Position numbers and translations under genes: made by a program. This document shows, piece after piece, positions 38,071 through 49,749 of a DNA stretch of 64,000 bases (positions are counted from its first letter, which is position 1; every line of letters begins with the position of its first letter). The notes under the pieces are model-generated. The model did no database searches. It was not told where the DNA came from and saw only the letters and a list, made by a program, of their open reading frames with translations. Origin of the DNA: Epiperipatus broadwayi (taxonomy: Eukaryota > Onychophora > Udeonychophora > Euonychophora > Peripatidae); NCBI GenBank assembly GCA_028023455.1, contig JAQFVV010006311.1:1302001-1366000 (forward strand). Direction: 5' to 3'.

Positions 38071-38233
38071 AATCCAAGATAAAAATGATTTGAATGTCTT
38101 CTCTTGTAGTAGCATTTATCATAAATAAAATAAAAAAGCTTGTTTAGAGTTATTAGCATGCTCTTAATTTTACATATTTGTAAGTGCAAGCTATATATAA
38201 GTCATGTGATATCTGACTTGTTATTATTACTAT

Positions 38234-38247
38234 TATCTCAGATAAAT
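38234..38247. repeat. Right target-site duplication of the hammerhead tandem element
   Basis: TATCTCAGATAAAT, identical to 37,110-37,123. Confidence 0.8.
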
Positions 38248-39109
38248 TAATTGTCATAACAACTGTTATTTTGCAATTTATTGTACTGAAGCATCTTTAT
38301 ATTAAAAAAAAAAATAGAAAACCATGATTTACTTTTATACAATAAATTTCTAAAAAACCATTTTATATGCAAAAACTTTAGTTAAGATAGCTATATCCAT
38401 TATGTTAAAGTATTTTATTTTTAAACTTATAAAGCACTTTATTTCAGAATGATGTGATGGTATTGAATACTCTGTTGTAAGAGTACATTTTCATTGGAAA
38501 TGGCCTATGTGAAATATATAAAATGGATAGTAACAAATTTGTAAAATGATATATTTTGGAATGAACTCTAATAATGGTTTTGTAAGAGCAAGAGATCTAT
38601 TTATCATACAAAGTTTATCTTAAAAGTTGTCTACAGAAATGCAATATTGATAGCTTTTATTGAGGATGTAAAAAAGATAAAGTGTTAAGAAGTTTATCAA
38701 AAAAAAAAAGAAGCTTGATACAGAAATTAAAAGATATTACTACTAGTTGTCAAATAAGCATGCTAAAAGATAAGCATGAGATATGTATATAGGAATACTT
38801 GTATTTTATTTATTAGCCTATATAGGTATCACAAAACTCATCTTAAAATTTTTATTGTTTGTCTATTTTTCCCTCAAATCTCTTTCTGTATTTATTATAT
38901 GTATTTTTGCAGTTATGACGGTCAGACAATTTACAAATAGTTGCTGAAAAAAAAAGATTAAAATATGTAACAAAGTTGCTGAATTTAAACTAAAACTAAT
39001 GTAAAAGATTTATAATGTTAAAAAAAGCGATTATGATGAGAATGAGAAAATACAATTAAGAAATATAATGATTTTTTTAAAAGGTAATTACTTTGAGGGC
39101 TACAGGCAC
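38248..39109. other. AT-rich, no gene recognised
   Basis: Nothing supported. Confidence 0.6.
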
Positions 39110-39260
39110 TGATTGGAAGAAAAAATTTCTATTTTGTAAAAAAAAAAATGCCAATGGCTTTATAAGAAGTTCAAGCGCCAGAACTGGGAGCACCACAATC
39201 AATTCTTGCACCTCTGATTTCAACTTGGATGCTCGACCGACTATGCCAAACCACACATAC
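39110..39260 (-). mobile_element. Possible tRNA-derived SINE (minus strand)
   Basis: The minus strand has an excellent A box, TGGCATAGTCGGTCGAGC (about 39,247-39,230), followed by CATCCAAGTTGAAATC and a degraded B-box-like GGTGCAAGAATTG. A T-run follows. Patches of the block are GC-richer than the flanks. The overlapping small frames on both strands are by-products. Confidence 0.5.
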
Positions 39261-39454
39261 TTCTATTTCATAATATAAAAAAACAAAATTCTTATAATGA
39301 TATGTGTATATACTTTTAAATATATTGTTAAAAACATATATTTGTAATATCTGAGATTTAATAAAATTAATGCTTTTATAACATGTATACATAATCGATG
39401 AAATTATTTATAGAATTAAACTTGGTTGGAGTGTTTTTGGTAGAAATAACTTGA

Positions 39455-39935
39455 TACTAAAAGGAAATATGCTTATGTGTTTGAAAAGGAAGGTTTTTAA
39501 CAAATGTGTTTTACCAGTTCTTACTTATGGATCTGAGACTTGGACACTTAATAGAAGAGTAATACAGAGACTTCAAACCACTCAAAAAGTATGGAGAGAT
39601 GCATGTTGGGAGTAACAAGAAGGGATCGAAAATGCAATGTATGGGTAAGAGAACAAACAGGTGTTACTGACCTCATTGAAAAAATTAAAAGATTGAAGTG
39701 GAGTTGGGCTGGACATATTACTAGAAGAGATGATAATAGATGGGCAATTGAAATCTTAAACTGGATTCCAAGAGATTGTAAAAGATCCAGAAAGAGACCA
39801 CATGTGAGATTGATGGATGAAATAAGAAAGTATGCAGGGGTGATGTGAAGATATCAGAGAAGATGGATTAAACTTGGAGAGACCTTCATTCTGCAGTGGA
39901 TTGATAATGGTTGATGATGATGATGATATACTCTA
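39455..39935 (+). pseudogene. RTE-type LINE, 3' end of ORF2 (copy 2)
   Basis: The first frame reads FNKCVLPVLTYGSETWTLN and RRVIQRLQTTQK. After a one-base shift near 39,588 the frame 39,591-39,848 reads MERCMLGVTRRDRKCN, WVREQTGVTDLIEKIK, LKWSWAGHITRRDDNRW, WIPRDCKRSRKRPHV and MDEIRKYAG. After another break comes WIKLGETFILQWIDNG. These are the conserved C-terminal motifs of RTE-clade LINEs. The copy ends in (GAT)n, the typical RTE 3' microsatellite. Less decayed than copy 1 but still non-functional. Confidence 0.9.
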
Positions 39936-40293
39936 ATTTATCAGATTTTCAATATCATGCTTCTAAGATTGACATTTATTATAATTATAACAATGAAAAA
40001 GATTTTTTTTTATTAAGTGATTATTAATAATAAATCAATTCAGTAAAAAAATGGGGAAATTTCTTTTTTTCAATCTGCTATATATACATAGAGACAAACC
40101 TATTAGTATATTTTAAGCATTTTTTCAACTTAGAAATATAAAACAAAATATAGTAAAACTTTCAAAATATTTGTCAGTTCATTTTAGTATATAGAATACA
40201 AAAAAACACTTCTTTATATTAGAGGAAAGATCATACTGAACACTCCTGTAAGGTGTAATATTCTGTATTAAAAAAAAAAAACATTGTTGTTTT

Positions 40294-40533
40294 AATAATA
40301 ATGTGAAAGCTAAACACCTTCAAACAGATACTCTTAGTTCAAAATGCTTGAGTCTGGCTTATTTAAATATAATTGAGGCATAGATTAAGATGGTCCCATC
40401 TTTTTCTAATAGTTCTGGCTTGTGTTTTAGAATTTAGAGTCCCATGTGATGCCATTATTCCATCTGATTGGCTGTCACGTAAGCATTTTTAAAGTGTATC
40501 TGTTTGAAGGTGTTTAGCTTTCACGTTATTATA
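40294..40533. mobile_element. MITE-like element with 38-bp terminal inverted repeats
   Basis: The left end GTGAAAGCTAAACACCTTCA with AACAGATAC (40,303-40,331) is repeated inverted at 40,496-40,525. The match extends outward through AATAATAAT/ATTATTATA. The interior is about 165 bp, non-coding and less AT-rich. Size and ends fit a non-autonomous DNA transposon. The AT-rich flanks prevent calling the target duplication, so no superfamily is assigned. Confidence 0.75.
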
Positions 40534-42187
40534 TTATTATCTGTTTATGCTTAAATTTAATATATTTACATTTATTGTTGTTTTAAGTATAGTTGCATGC
40601 ATTTGTAATTGTGTTTTTTTACCACTTGTACATTTACAATCATTATCACATATAATAGTAAAATATTTATTCTTGCTATTTGCTATTCTTGGAAAACTAG
40701 ATTTTTTATCTTGTGGGAATGAGCCATAGATATGAACTTGTTCACTGTATATCTTAAAGTAGGACAAGCTTATGAACTGGATGAATTTACTATATTCTTT
40801 CCCTTTGACACATATACACATATTGTAACCTCCATGACTGAGTTTAAATGCATGTTTTTTATGTTCATCATTTTTTTTTTTATATATTCTAGAATTTATA
40901 AAAGTCATGTGTGTGAATAAATTATATAATAATGTATTTAATAATAATAATTGCAAAAATTAAAACTTTATTGTGATTCTTTATTTTAAAATAAACATTT
41001 AAAATAATGTTGATATGGGAACCAATTGGAAACTCTTGAATCATCTGCTTTACACAAAAGAAGAGAATCACCATTTCTTTTTTTTCTTTTCATGTCACTT
41101 ATAAAAGGGAAGTCAAAAAAATGGTAATGATTGTTTAAGTTGATAATGCTGTCTCTGGAGTAAAACTTCAGAATGGCTTACCTTGATCATTCTAGTTGTA
41201 TAGCTGGCTATGGAACTATAAACAAAGGAATGCCTTAGAAATTAACTTTGATTCTACCAGTCTATTAATTATGGTCTGAAGCTGAAAATATGTGATACTT
41301 GCTAGAAGAAAACTTGCCTTCTAATGAAATATCAAATGGAAATATTTTTCTATAAATAAATTTAAAAATCTACATAATTTCAATGCTCTTAATATCAGGA
41401 AAAACTACATGGATTAAACAATTACTGTAACAAACCAAAAGAAGTTTAGATATTAAAAAATTGTTTGCAGATATATAAAATAATGATTTTATATGGCCAT
41501 ATATCTATCTTCCTTCACAAGTTAATGAAATGTGAACTCATGGAGACTAATAGGTAATTAGATGAACTTAATATAAACTTTTTCTTCATGAATTATAAAT
41601 CCACAAAAATTTATTCTACCACACATGCTCTTCATATAATCTTAGATGTAATATGTATTTATATTATTCTCATTCTGTTTGTTAATTGAAATTATTGTTT
41701 TTTATAATAATTTTGTTGCTTATTTATTTTTCATTTGAATTCAATGCAGATTATGGGTAATAATCAGGACACATGGCTGAAATCTGCATAAAGACTTGTT
41801 TTTTTGTGTGTGTTTAAAGTGATTGTTATATGTGACTATATAAATTAGTAAATTAAAAATAAAATTTGTATGGTCATTTTATGATGTATAGGTTTCCCTG
41901 TCAGATGTTTATAATTCCCCTAGATTGAAAATATCTAGCAAATATTGTCTTTTTTATTATATATTTTTTATCAATTGCCACTTGTTAAAAGGGCAATTTC
42001 CATTAAAATATATATATTAAAGTAAATCATTCCATGAATTGTTATTACAATAAAGAATAGAAATGAAGAAATTATATCCACATAAACAGAGATAACTTTT
42101 AGCTTTTGCTGTTGCTAAAAAACAATATATTACTACTAATTGACAATTCCTGATGCTAAACAAGTTTTCTCATTAACCTATAATAGC
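40534..42187. other. No defended gene; one long minus-strand open frame
   Basis: A 139-residue frame lies on the minus strand (40,956-40,537). It is the longest ATG-started frame here not covered by a known repeat. It contains CICVKGKEY and CDNDCKCTSGKK, which could suggest a cysteine-bearing small protein. There is no signal peptide, no recognised domain, and two opposing short frames overlap it. I treat it as probably chance. The rest shows nothing. Confidence 0.4.
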
Positions 42188-42292
42188 TCATTTGTTGGAG
42201 TTGTATATTAAATAAAAAGAACACTGGTCCAATTTATCTATTTTATCATTTATATTACTTATTAACTTATTTAAATTTATAAGTGTCCTAAA

Positions 42293-42364
<72 letters not shown>

Positions 42365-42470
42365 GTTTATGTTGGGTTTAGGGCTTCTATTATACACTAT
42401 AGAATGCTTGTTAATCAAACTATGAAAAGTATCTTGGACCATGTAGGAATTCAAATATTTTAAGAACATA
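42188..42470 (-). pseudogene. Second-family PLE linker fragment interrupted by (TA)n
   Basis: After a (TA)n array (42,297-42,359), the minus strand reads RFRTLINLNKLISNINDKID then KLDQC. This matches RFRTPINLNRLIS and KDKLDKLDRS at about 44,357-44,282. Such a segment, ending DKIDKLDRSG before the endonuclease, is typical of the RT-endonuclease linker of another PLE group. Only a short remnant survives. The microsatellite marks its upstream break. Confidence 0.6.
42297..42359. repeat. (TA)n microsatellite
   Basis: About 31 uninterrupted TA units. Confidence 0.95.
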
Positions 42471-43964
42471 GTTATCTTTCCTGATTAACTGATCTAATAT
42501 TTTATTACTAAGTTCATTGCTGGCAGAATATGTTTTTTATTTATTTAAAAGTCACCAGGGTCGTAAATCCCCTGACATCCATTGCATCACATCATCAATA
42601 AAAAACAAATAACTAAAATAAGATCATGATTTTGTTTTCTTGTCACTTAAATCTTTTATATAAAATTTCTTTAGGAATTTTCCCCAGCTTAAACAAGCAT
42701 GTTGGCAAAGGTAATTTATACAATTTTCTAAACTTAATAATAAAATCTAAATAAACTAAAATTAAGAATGTACAATGAAAAGTTGATATTAGAGATATTT
42801 TATTATAACAAATTAAAATATTTAAATGGTAAATTAGTAATAAAATTGAAAAGAAACATACACATGCTCATCCAGACAATATTAAATAATTAAAACAAAT
42901 CTTATTACAATTTTCCTAGACCATAAATGAAATAGTCTCTTGAATAATAAAGAGTGAATGTCTCTAGCAGTATTATAAGCTTATAGTTTAGGTTTAGTTT
43001 GCAAACATTTAATGAGTCACAAATCAGGTATGAATAATAGTAGCTTACCGGTAAATTTGTGTAGACCATAGATTCTTGTAGCATACATGTATTTATTGGG
43101 ATTCTGACCTCATTGGTAAGTTAACTTTATTTCTGTCAACATTTTTCAATTCTTGGTTCACTTTAAGACTAGGCTCAAAAACTTTTTGAAGTGACCTCTT
43201 CATGAAGAAAGAAGGTGTTCACAAATCGCCAGTTTTCACTCCTGCATGAATACTTAATTCAGAAATATGAGTAGTCCTGTAGAGAAGCATCTAATGGCCA
43301 TTGTGAGAACAAGACAAACACAATTAGCCCCTTGTCCCTCCATCCAAGATGTACGGAAAACTGCTAGCAGAAGACAAGACCTTGCTCCAAGTTACTTGCT
43401 TCTTTTATACTTTAATTTCTAGTGCATATATATTTTTCTCTATTGTTTTTGTTATTAGAATACAAGTTGATAATTTTGTATATTTATTTTTCTTTTTTGT
43501 TACAAAGTTCTCTGTTTAATAAATTTTCCGATCATCTTTAATTGGCTCATAAAACTTTGATTGTAATCTCTTGCATTTGTAATTTATTTTTATCTGGATA
43601 AACAATCTATTAATTTTTATTCCCTCCAATTTTAACTATTATTTTTAATTAAATAGATAATAAATACAAACAAAAATAACTTTCATTGAATGTCTCAAAA
43701 AAAAAAAAAAAAGAATTACAAAAAAAATTAAATAGTATTTATTGAACTATTTATCATTTTTTTTAGCTTTAAATATTACTTTATACCACACACTTGAACC
43801 ATATATAAATAAATGGTACAATATATATAATATTTAAACACTATAATAAATAAAAATACAATTTAATTAAATAAACCAAGAATATTATAATTTCAATGCA
43901 TTAGCATCATAATCATGATTAACAAACAAAAAAACATAGTATTTTACTGTTGAAAAATTGTAAA
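42471..43964. other. No gene; one compositionally distinct patch
   Basis: From about 43,020 to 43,400 the sequence is clearly less AT-rich, with TTACCGGTAA, ACAAATCGCCAG and AGATGTACGGAAAACTGC. I recognise no element in it. A poly-A run lies near 43,695. Confidence 0.45.
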
Positions 43965-44365
43965 AATCCATTTTTTTTCTTATTTGAATACTATTGTCTC
44001 TCTGATTCATCACATGTTCATTTTGTGAAATAAACCAAAGCCTCCTTAGTTTTCACTTTCTATTATTTCTTTCCTCATAAATTACTTCAACAATACCAGG
44101 ATGACAATCATGTCCATATTCCTTTTCATGATTTTAAAATACAGACACATTTGTCAAATCAGTTTTAGATTCTTTTGTATATAAGTGAATGCCACATCAT
44201 CCCCCCCTCAAATTTGCTTTCATTTCACTGTACAATATGTATGTGTAATGCTGCAACCAACTGTATTCACAATATCAGACCGATCCAATTTATCTAATTT
44301 ATCCTTTGTCTTACTTATTAACCTATTCAAATTTATGGGTGTCCTAAATCTAATCTGAACTTATC
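43965..44365 (-). pseudogene. Second-family PLE endonuclease fragment (minus strand)
   Basis: Minus-strand frames give RFRTPINLNRLISKTK, KDKLDKLDRS, GHDCHPGIVEVIYEERNN, then FISQNEHVMNQRDNSIQ. The sequence around the GIY-YIG motif itself is eroded. The tail pattern, VIYEERNNRK followed by QNEHVMNQ, fits the C-terminus of Penelope-like endonucleases of a different group from the 1.1-kb copy. Dead: several frames are needed. Confidence 0.55.
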
Positions 44366-44689
44366 AGCACAAATCTTAGTACTGTCCATGTTTTATCATT
44401 TGCAACTTCTCATTCTTATCAGATTCAAACTTATATAAATAGTTGTATTGTTGTAAAAATGTTTTCAAACTTAAAAAGTTATGTGATATTGTTACAGGAG
44501 ATCTCACATTGACCCATCTAACATTTTTAAGGAAAAAAATAAGAGAAAGCAAAAGATTAAGGAGGCTTAATTTATTGTGTAATCAGAGAGCAAAGCATTC
44601 AAATAAGTTAAAAAAATAGGTTTTTAAATTTTTTAATGATAAAATACTGTGGGTTTTTTTTTATTTGTTAATCATGAATATGATACTAA

Positions 44690-45140
44690 TGCTTTAAAAA
44701 TATACTTGGTTTTTTTAATTAATATACTGACATTTTGATAATATAACACTTACTTTCAATTGTGTAAAAAACTCAGTAATAATCACAGTTGTCACAGAGA
44801 TAATTGTATCATGTGTTTATTGTATCACATAGTTGTTGGATAGTTGAACTTAAATTTGGCAGTGTTTCTCATATTCATTTTGTGAAGAAACACTTTTAAA
44901 TAATTGGAAATTTCATTGTTTCATCATGTGATGCAATAACAACATGATACACAATTGTTTGTTTTTTCACCTAGTTAAGAGAAAGAGTTACCTTATCAAA
45001 ACATTGGAATATTTATTTTAATATTATTTTATTAAATATAGTTGCTCCTGAAATTCATCTTTGAGAACCTTCATTTCAATATATATATAAATAAACTGAA
45101 GAATATCAAAATATCCACGATTTATCTGTAAAGATATATA
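44690..45140. repeat. Shared non-coding block of the hammerhead composite, copy 1
   Basis: It aligns with 50,775-51,225 through ATCACAGTTGTCACAGA, AACTTAAATTTGGCAG, TTTCATCATGTGATG and ATAGTTGCTCCTGAAATTC, up to a TA run. In both places it directly precedes an inverted pair of hammerhead units, so it is probably part of the same element. Confidence 0.65.
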
Positions 45141-45251
45141 TATACAATATAAGGGATTTGAACACAGATTTTTAAGCTTCCCTCAGCTATCCAATCTATC
45201 TCATACAACTGATATAAATGACCACACACATATGAAAAAGGTATATGATCT

Positions 45252-45298
45252 CCAAATGAACAAATTTCATGCTAAACCAGCACTCATCAGTTGGTCCA
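45252..45298 (-). ncRNA. Hammerhead-like motif with intact CTGATGA and GAAA
   Basis: On the minus strand: helix I CCAA, CTGATGA (45,290-45,284), helix II GTGCT/AGCAT around GGTTT, GAAA (45,268-45,265), then TTGG of helix I at 45,255-45,252. Helix III (ATTTGTTCAT) is degraded, so present activity is doubtful. It shows that the family ancestor had GAAA. Confidence 0.6.
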
Positions 45299-45613
45299 GA
45301 TCTTCATCTTCTAAACATGTATATAATCAGTGCTCAGTTTATACTAAGATAGCAAATTTCAAACTTTAATGGATAGGATTCAATCTACTCTAGCCTCCAA
45401 ATCTGCAGTCATCCATATTATTGAAAATTTGATGATGAAACACCAAAATCCCTTGTTAATGCCAGTATTATTGTCATGCCCATGTTGACTTTAAGTCATT
45501 CTGATCCTACATGTATAGGACCCTGTCTATTTAAATACACAGAAGATGAATGGATAGGATTCCAAACCCTGATTATATATATATATATATATGTGTAGGA
45601 GATGATGATCTAG

Positions 45614-45655
45614 ACCAAGTGATGAGTGCTGGTTTATCACAAAATATGTATATTG
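45614..45655 (+). ncRNA. Decayed hammerhead-like motif
   Basis: ACCAA, then GTGATGA in place of CTGATGA (C3 lost), helix II GTGCT/ATCAC, AAAA in place of GAAA, helix III ATATGTAT. Confidence 0.5.
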
Positions 45656-45823
45656 AAGATTATTTATCTTTTACACATGTTTGTGGTCATGTGTAGTGGT
45701 TGTCTGAGATAGAGTGGATAGCTGAAGGGAGTTTGAAAGTCTGACTTCAAATCCCTGTATTACATCTAAGTTCCAAGTATATGAAGTATACTTGTATTTA
45801 AAATATTATATATATATATATAT

Positions 45824-47734
45824 TGTAATGGGAAAAAGATCTTTAAGATTCGCATATACTGACCACTAGGGTGCCTTTAGTCTGAAAATAGGAACTAGAC
45901 ATTTATTTTAAGGGTGGACAGGATATGCGAACATGAAGGCACCAGACTAAACTCAAGGAGAAACAAGATATCCTAAATATTGTTTAGACAGCTGAGAAAT
46001 CAAAGCACAAAGACAAACATCAGCCAAATTAAGTTTAAACAATTTATTAATTTTATTAAAAGTTGGGCAATAGAGTGAAGACATCTAGCCATGAATACAA
46101 AAGTGGCTTATAGTAACATACGTGTATTTACCAGAGAGTACACAAGAGTACGACAAACATGAAGGCATTAAACATTTGGGCAGCAAAATTCTCTCACTTA
46201 AAATATAAGAAATGGTTAGGATAATATCTTCTTGCTGGTTAGTTGTAAAATTACAAAAACAAACAACAACTCTAGCTTCCTAAATCAGAGATAATAAAAC
46301 AGTTACTGTCCCGCCGGAAATCAATGAAACCAGCGTGAACGTTCGAGCAGTAATATTCTAATTACTGTCGTTAAAATGCAGCAGGACTGCTGCACATAAT
46401 ACTACATTCAAAGTAAACATGGTTGATCTCACACACAAGACAGCAAAAGATATTTGATTATGATCTTACGTAATCCAGAAAGAAATGACTACTTTCAGAC
46501 AACCTGAAGAAATAACTTGACAAATAGCTAGCAAAAAGATTTTGTTGTTTGCACAAAAAGCGCAAACGAAACATGCTTAAAGATTCTTTATTTTACAACT
46601 AAGGGCAGGTGAATAAATAAAGACTACGAAAACTGCCAATGCATTTTGTGATAGTTAATGAAATAATCAAGTATATATTAAACATATAAAATACAATCTC
46701 CTAATGCACCCCCTGATAAACGAAAATTGCAAACAAACATGGAATCTTAAAACTAAGATTCCAAGGCACACTTTAAATACTAGAAAAGAGTACATACAGA
46801 TAATAAATAATTAAAAAACAATTAATACCATTTTAAAACATATTTATCATTAGATTGAGCAGAGATTTAATTAAACACAATTTATTTACCCTGGCTAGAA
46901 TAGGAAAAAGTTTAGCTTACAGTAAGGCAGAGTTCTAGTGATTTAGTGACGAGTGCGCACTTTTGATAATAGTTCATCTTTCAGATCCTTTGACAGCGGC
47001 AAGGTAGAGGCAGTGTTTATTTTAGAGGTTCATGGCATAACTGAAGAAAAGCTGGTAGGCATGGGTCCATCCTTTGTTTAAATTAGCCAGACATTCTCAT
47101 GATGGCAAAACTCATAGTGGTAAATTTTGACATCTTGCACATTAACGAAGTTCGTCGATAATAGTTTAAGTTTTTAGCAGGGATTAAATGTCCACACTCT
47201 ATCCAAAATGGTGTGATTCTCTGCCGGCAATAATCCAAGTGTCTATTTTTATACTGAATCCTCTCTATATCTCCTAAAATTGGCAGGCTATCCTTGCCTT
47301 GCTACATTTCCCGTGAGAATTTTCATTAGTCTCCAATTCTGTATCTCAGGGAGGGCAAATATTAATTTCCCGCTCAATCTAATTTAAGAATTCCAACCAG
47401 GGATATTGAAACAAAAATGACAATACAATTAAACCTCTGCTTTTTAGCACTAACTTTAAAAACGATTAAAATAAAAGCAACAGGAATATATAATTAGCAA
47501 GCTTGCCTGTTTTTAATCAAATTGATTAAAACAGGCAGTGAAGTAAACTATTTTAAAATAAATGCGTATGTGTTTAAATACACGTACACTTCTTTTTTTA
47601 AAAAAATAATAATAAAAACATTTTAACGACTTTTAATGAAAATTAAGTTGCTTTTCCCTTTTTAAATTTTAATACTAAAACAACTGAAATGGAAATCAAT
47701 CCGGTTCAATATATATTGTAAAACTTCTGTTACA
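45824..47734 (-). mobile_element. LTR-like block, possibly a solo LTR (minus strand)
   Basis: A 1.9-kb block that is richer in GC and CpG than its surroundings, without coding frames, starts exactly after a (TA)n array. On the minus strand it begins TGTAACAGAAG and ends CCCATTACA, giving short inverted TGTAA/TTACA ends. It has a TATA-like AGTATAAAAATAGACAC near 47,255-47,239 and AATAAA-like signals further on. No target duplication was found. A long solo LTR is the simplest reading, but another non-coding element is possible. Confidence 0.4.
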
Positions 47735-49014
47735 TGACACACATAACATAGTGTGTGTGCACAAATATATATAAAGTTGAAAGGAAAAGTAGAAATAAAC
47801 ACAGACAAAAATTTTGTAGATATTTTTCTACATTTCCTGGAATAAAATAATTCTAGTAAAGGGTAAATAATTGTGAATCTAAAATATAATTTTATTATAA
47901 ATTAAACAATTTAAAAAGATCTAAACAAATATTAATATTGTATTCTGATTTTGAAATTAAAAACAAGCATGTTTTTGATAATTGTAAAAATTTCTATTAT
48001 CTATCTTTGAGATCTTTTAATTAATGCCTTGAATAATTCTACTATAACTTGATAGATTATACTTTGATAAAATTCCAAAGGATTAAAGTGAATTGAAATC
48101 ACTTTTTTCGAATCAAGAGATGTAAGAAAACAGTTTTTAATCAATGTATTTTGGTCACTCCAGCTGACCAATATAAAAAGGGTTGATAAAACGATTACAA
48201 TAATTTTGTTTAGTAGTTTTTGGCTAATAATATCTTGAAAAGAAGTTGGCAGTAATTATGGCTGACCAGAAATATCTAGCTAGCAGAATAGTCCAGATCA
48301 GAATATAAAACTAATATGGATCAGATGTAGCTGAAGTCAAGACAGAAAGAAGTGGCTGCTACTGGTTCATTATAATGAAGTTTTGATTCATGAAGCCTAC
48401 AACAGCTGTCTGTATTCATTAGCCTACATGAACATGGACAAGACAACTTGATGGCATGAAGTGTAAGTGGAAGCAAGGGAATGCCAAAATTTACCTGATT
48501 ATATCTCCCTGATGTGACTAAAAACCAATCTCACCAAAAACAGCAAGCTCCCCAAGAGAATTCCTTATCTTGATGTAGAATTAGTTATACATATTCTATT
48601 TCAGCTATATGCAGAGAAGCACAGATAAACACATATACATGAAGCTTAATTGGTGAGTTATTTTAGAAATGCCTTAAGATGACATTTCAATACCTATATA
48701 TTTAAATTTTGAAATGTTATAATCAAGAGTGATCTGTGATAGCCATATATATCAAAAGTTATATTTTAAATATTTTTGTTAGTGACAATGCTATTTAAAA
48801 AAATCTAAATATTTTAAAAGATAACAAGTAAATAATTTTGCTTGAATTGAAATCTAAAAGAAATTATTGATACATAGACAATTTTATAAAAAGAAAAAAG
48901 AATGTTTATCTAATTGATTAATTGAGAGTAACTTGTTGAAAAATTGACTTTATTTTTTTTAAGAAAAAGAAAACTTTTTAATGGAAGTGTTTAATGACTG
49001 AGTCAGGTTATTTT
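47735..49014. other. No gene recognised
   Basis: The patch at about 48,240-48,640 is less AT-rich (CTGACCAGAAATATCTAGC, CAGCAAGCTCCCCAAGAG) but has no open frame or motif I can place. Confidence 0.5.
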
Positions 49015-49540
49015 TTTATATACACACATATAAGTGAATTTTACGTATATTCAAAATGGAATTATTATAAAAATTAATGTCATTTATTAATTTGATAAAT
49101 TCAAATATATTATGTTAATAAATTAATATATCATGCATCTGTATGATTATATATATATGCTTAAGTAAACATAAATTGAGGTATTTTATATCATTTAAAA
49201 GTGATAAGTAAAATGTTTATTTTGTAACAAGTCAAAGATGTTTAAAAATTACATACACATCTGGGTGCATATATATCAATGCATCTCAGATAGACACATA
49301 TAGGTAAATTTTAATCATTTATATTATTTTGACAATTCAAATATGTTCAGAAATTATTAAGCCACATGTCTGTGTGTGAACTGATTTTAATTAAACCTAT
49401 TGGAACATATATGTAAATCACAATGTAATAAATTGAATTTTGTTTTTATGTTAATCAACACTATATGTAAATTTTAATCATTTTCTTGTTATTAAATATC
49501 AATTCAAATATGTTCATTAAAATTATAATGCACATCTGTG
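49015..49540 (+). repeat. Degenerate tandem repeat, three motif copies
   Basis: An 80-90-bp motif recurs near 49,020, 49,300 and 49,460. Each copy has CACATATAAGTGAATTTTA or ACTATATGTAAATTTTAATC, then AATTCAAATATRTT, then CACATCTGTG or CATGCATCTG. Spacing is uneven and divergence high. Confidence 0.55.
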
Positions 49541-49749
49541 CAGGTATGTATATGTGTTAAATGGAAACCTATTAAGAACTATTGTAAAATCAATATAATA
49601 ATTTAAATTTTGTATAGCAATCAAACTCAGAAGGTTTATAGGTGTATAGCCATATTCTACAGACCTTAATTTCATTCATTTTTTTGGTATTAATTAACTT
49701 GTATTCAAATGTTAAAAGTATTCCAGTGAACTTAATTCTAAATGCTTTT

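Larger units (their letters stand above)
37124..38233 (+). mobile_element. Retrozyme-like hammerhead tandem element
   Basis: The element is bounded by identical 14-bp direct repeats. It consists of an inverted partial unit (37,124-37,247), unit A (from 37,248), unit B (from 37,666) and a truncated unit C (from 38,089 to 38,233). The periods are about 418 and 423 bp. Units share TTTGAATGYCTTCTCTTGTA, AAGCTTGTTTAGAGTTATTA and GTGCAAGCTATATATAAGTC. Unit B carries a complete hammerhead ribozyme at 38,015-38,070. There is no open reading frame. Known animal retrozymes and PLE pseudo-LTRs are tandem units of a few hundred bases with a type I hammerhead; self-cleavage of the multimeric RNA gives unit-length RNA. 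The inverted 5' piece and the target duplication fit insertion by PLE-type machinery. Activity is inferred, not shown. Confidence 0.8.
45141..45823. mobile_element. Inverted pair of hammerhead-bearing units, copy 1
   Basis: A minus-strand unit (about 45,160-45,560) is followed across a TA run (about 45,577-45,592) by a plus-strand unit (45,595-45,823). Each has the hammerhead region, a CATGTG/CACATG block and a tRNA-like end with a B-box-like TTCAAATCC (plus copy TGACTTCAAATCCC at 45,742-45,755; minus copy GTGTTCAAATCCC). The minus unit also keeps the 5' part with CATGGGCATGACAATAATAC. Non-coding. The pair resembles an inverted partial copy joined to a forward copy, as at 35.6 and 51.2 kb. 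Confidence 0.7.

Noticed and set aside
40537-40956. 139-residue minus-strand frame with several cysteines as a novel secreted protein
   Set aside because: No signal peptide, no domain, overlapping frames on the other strand and typical AT-rich composition; kept only as a note.
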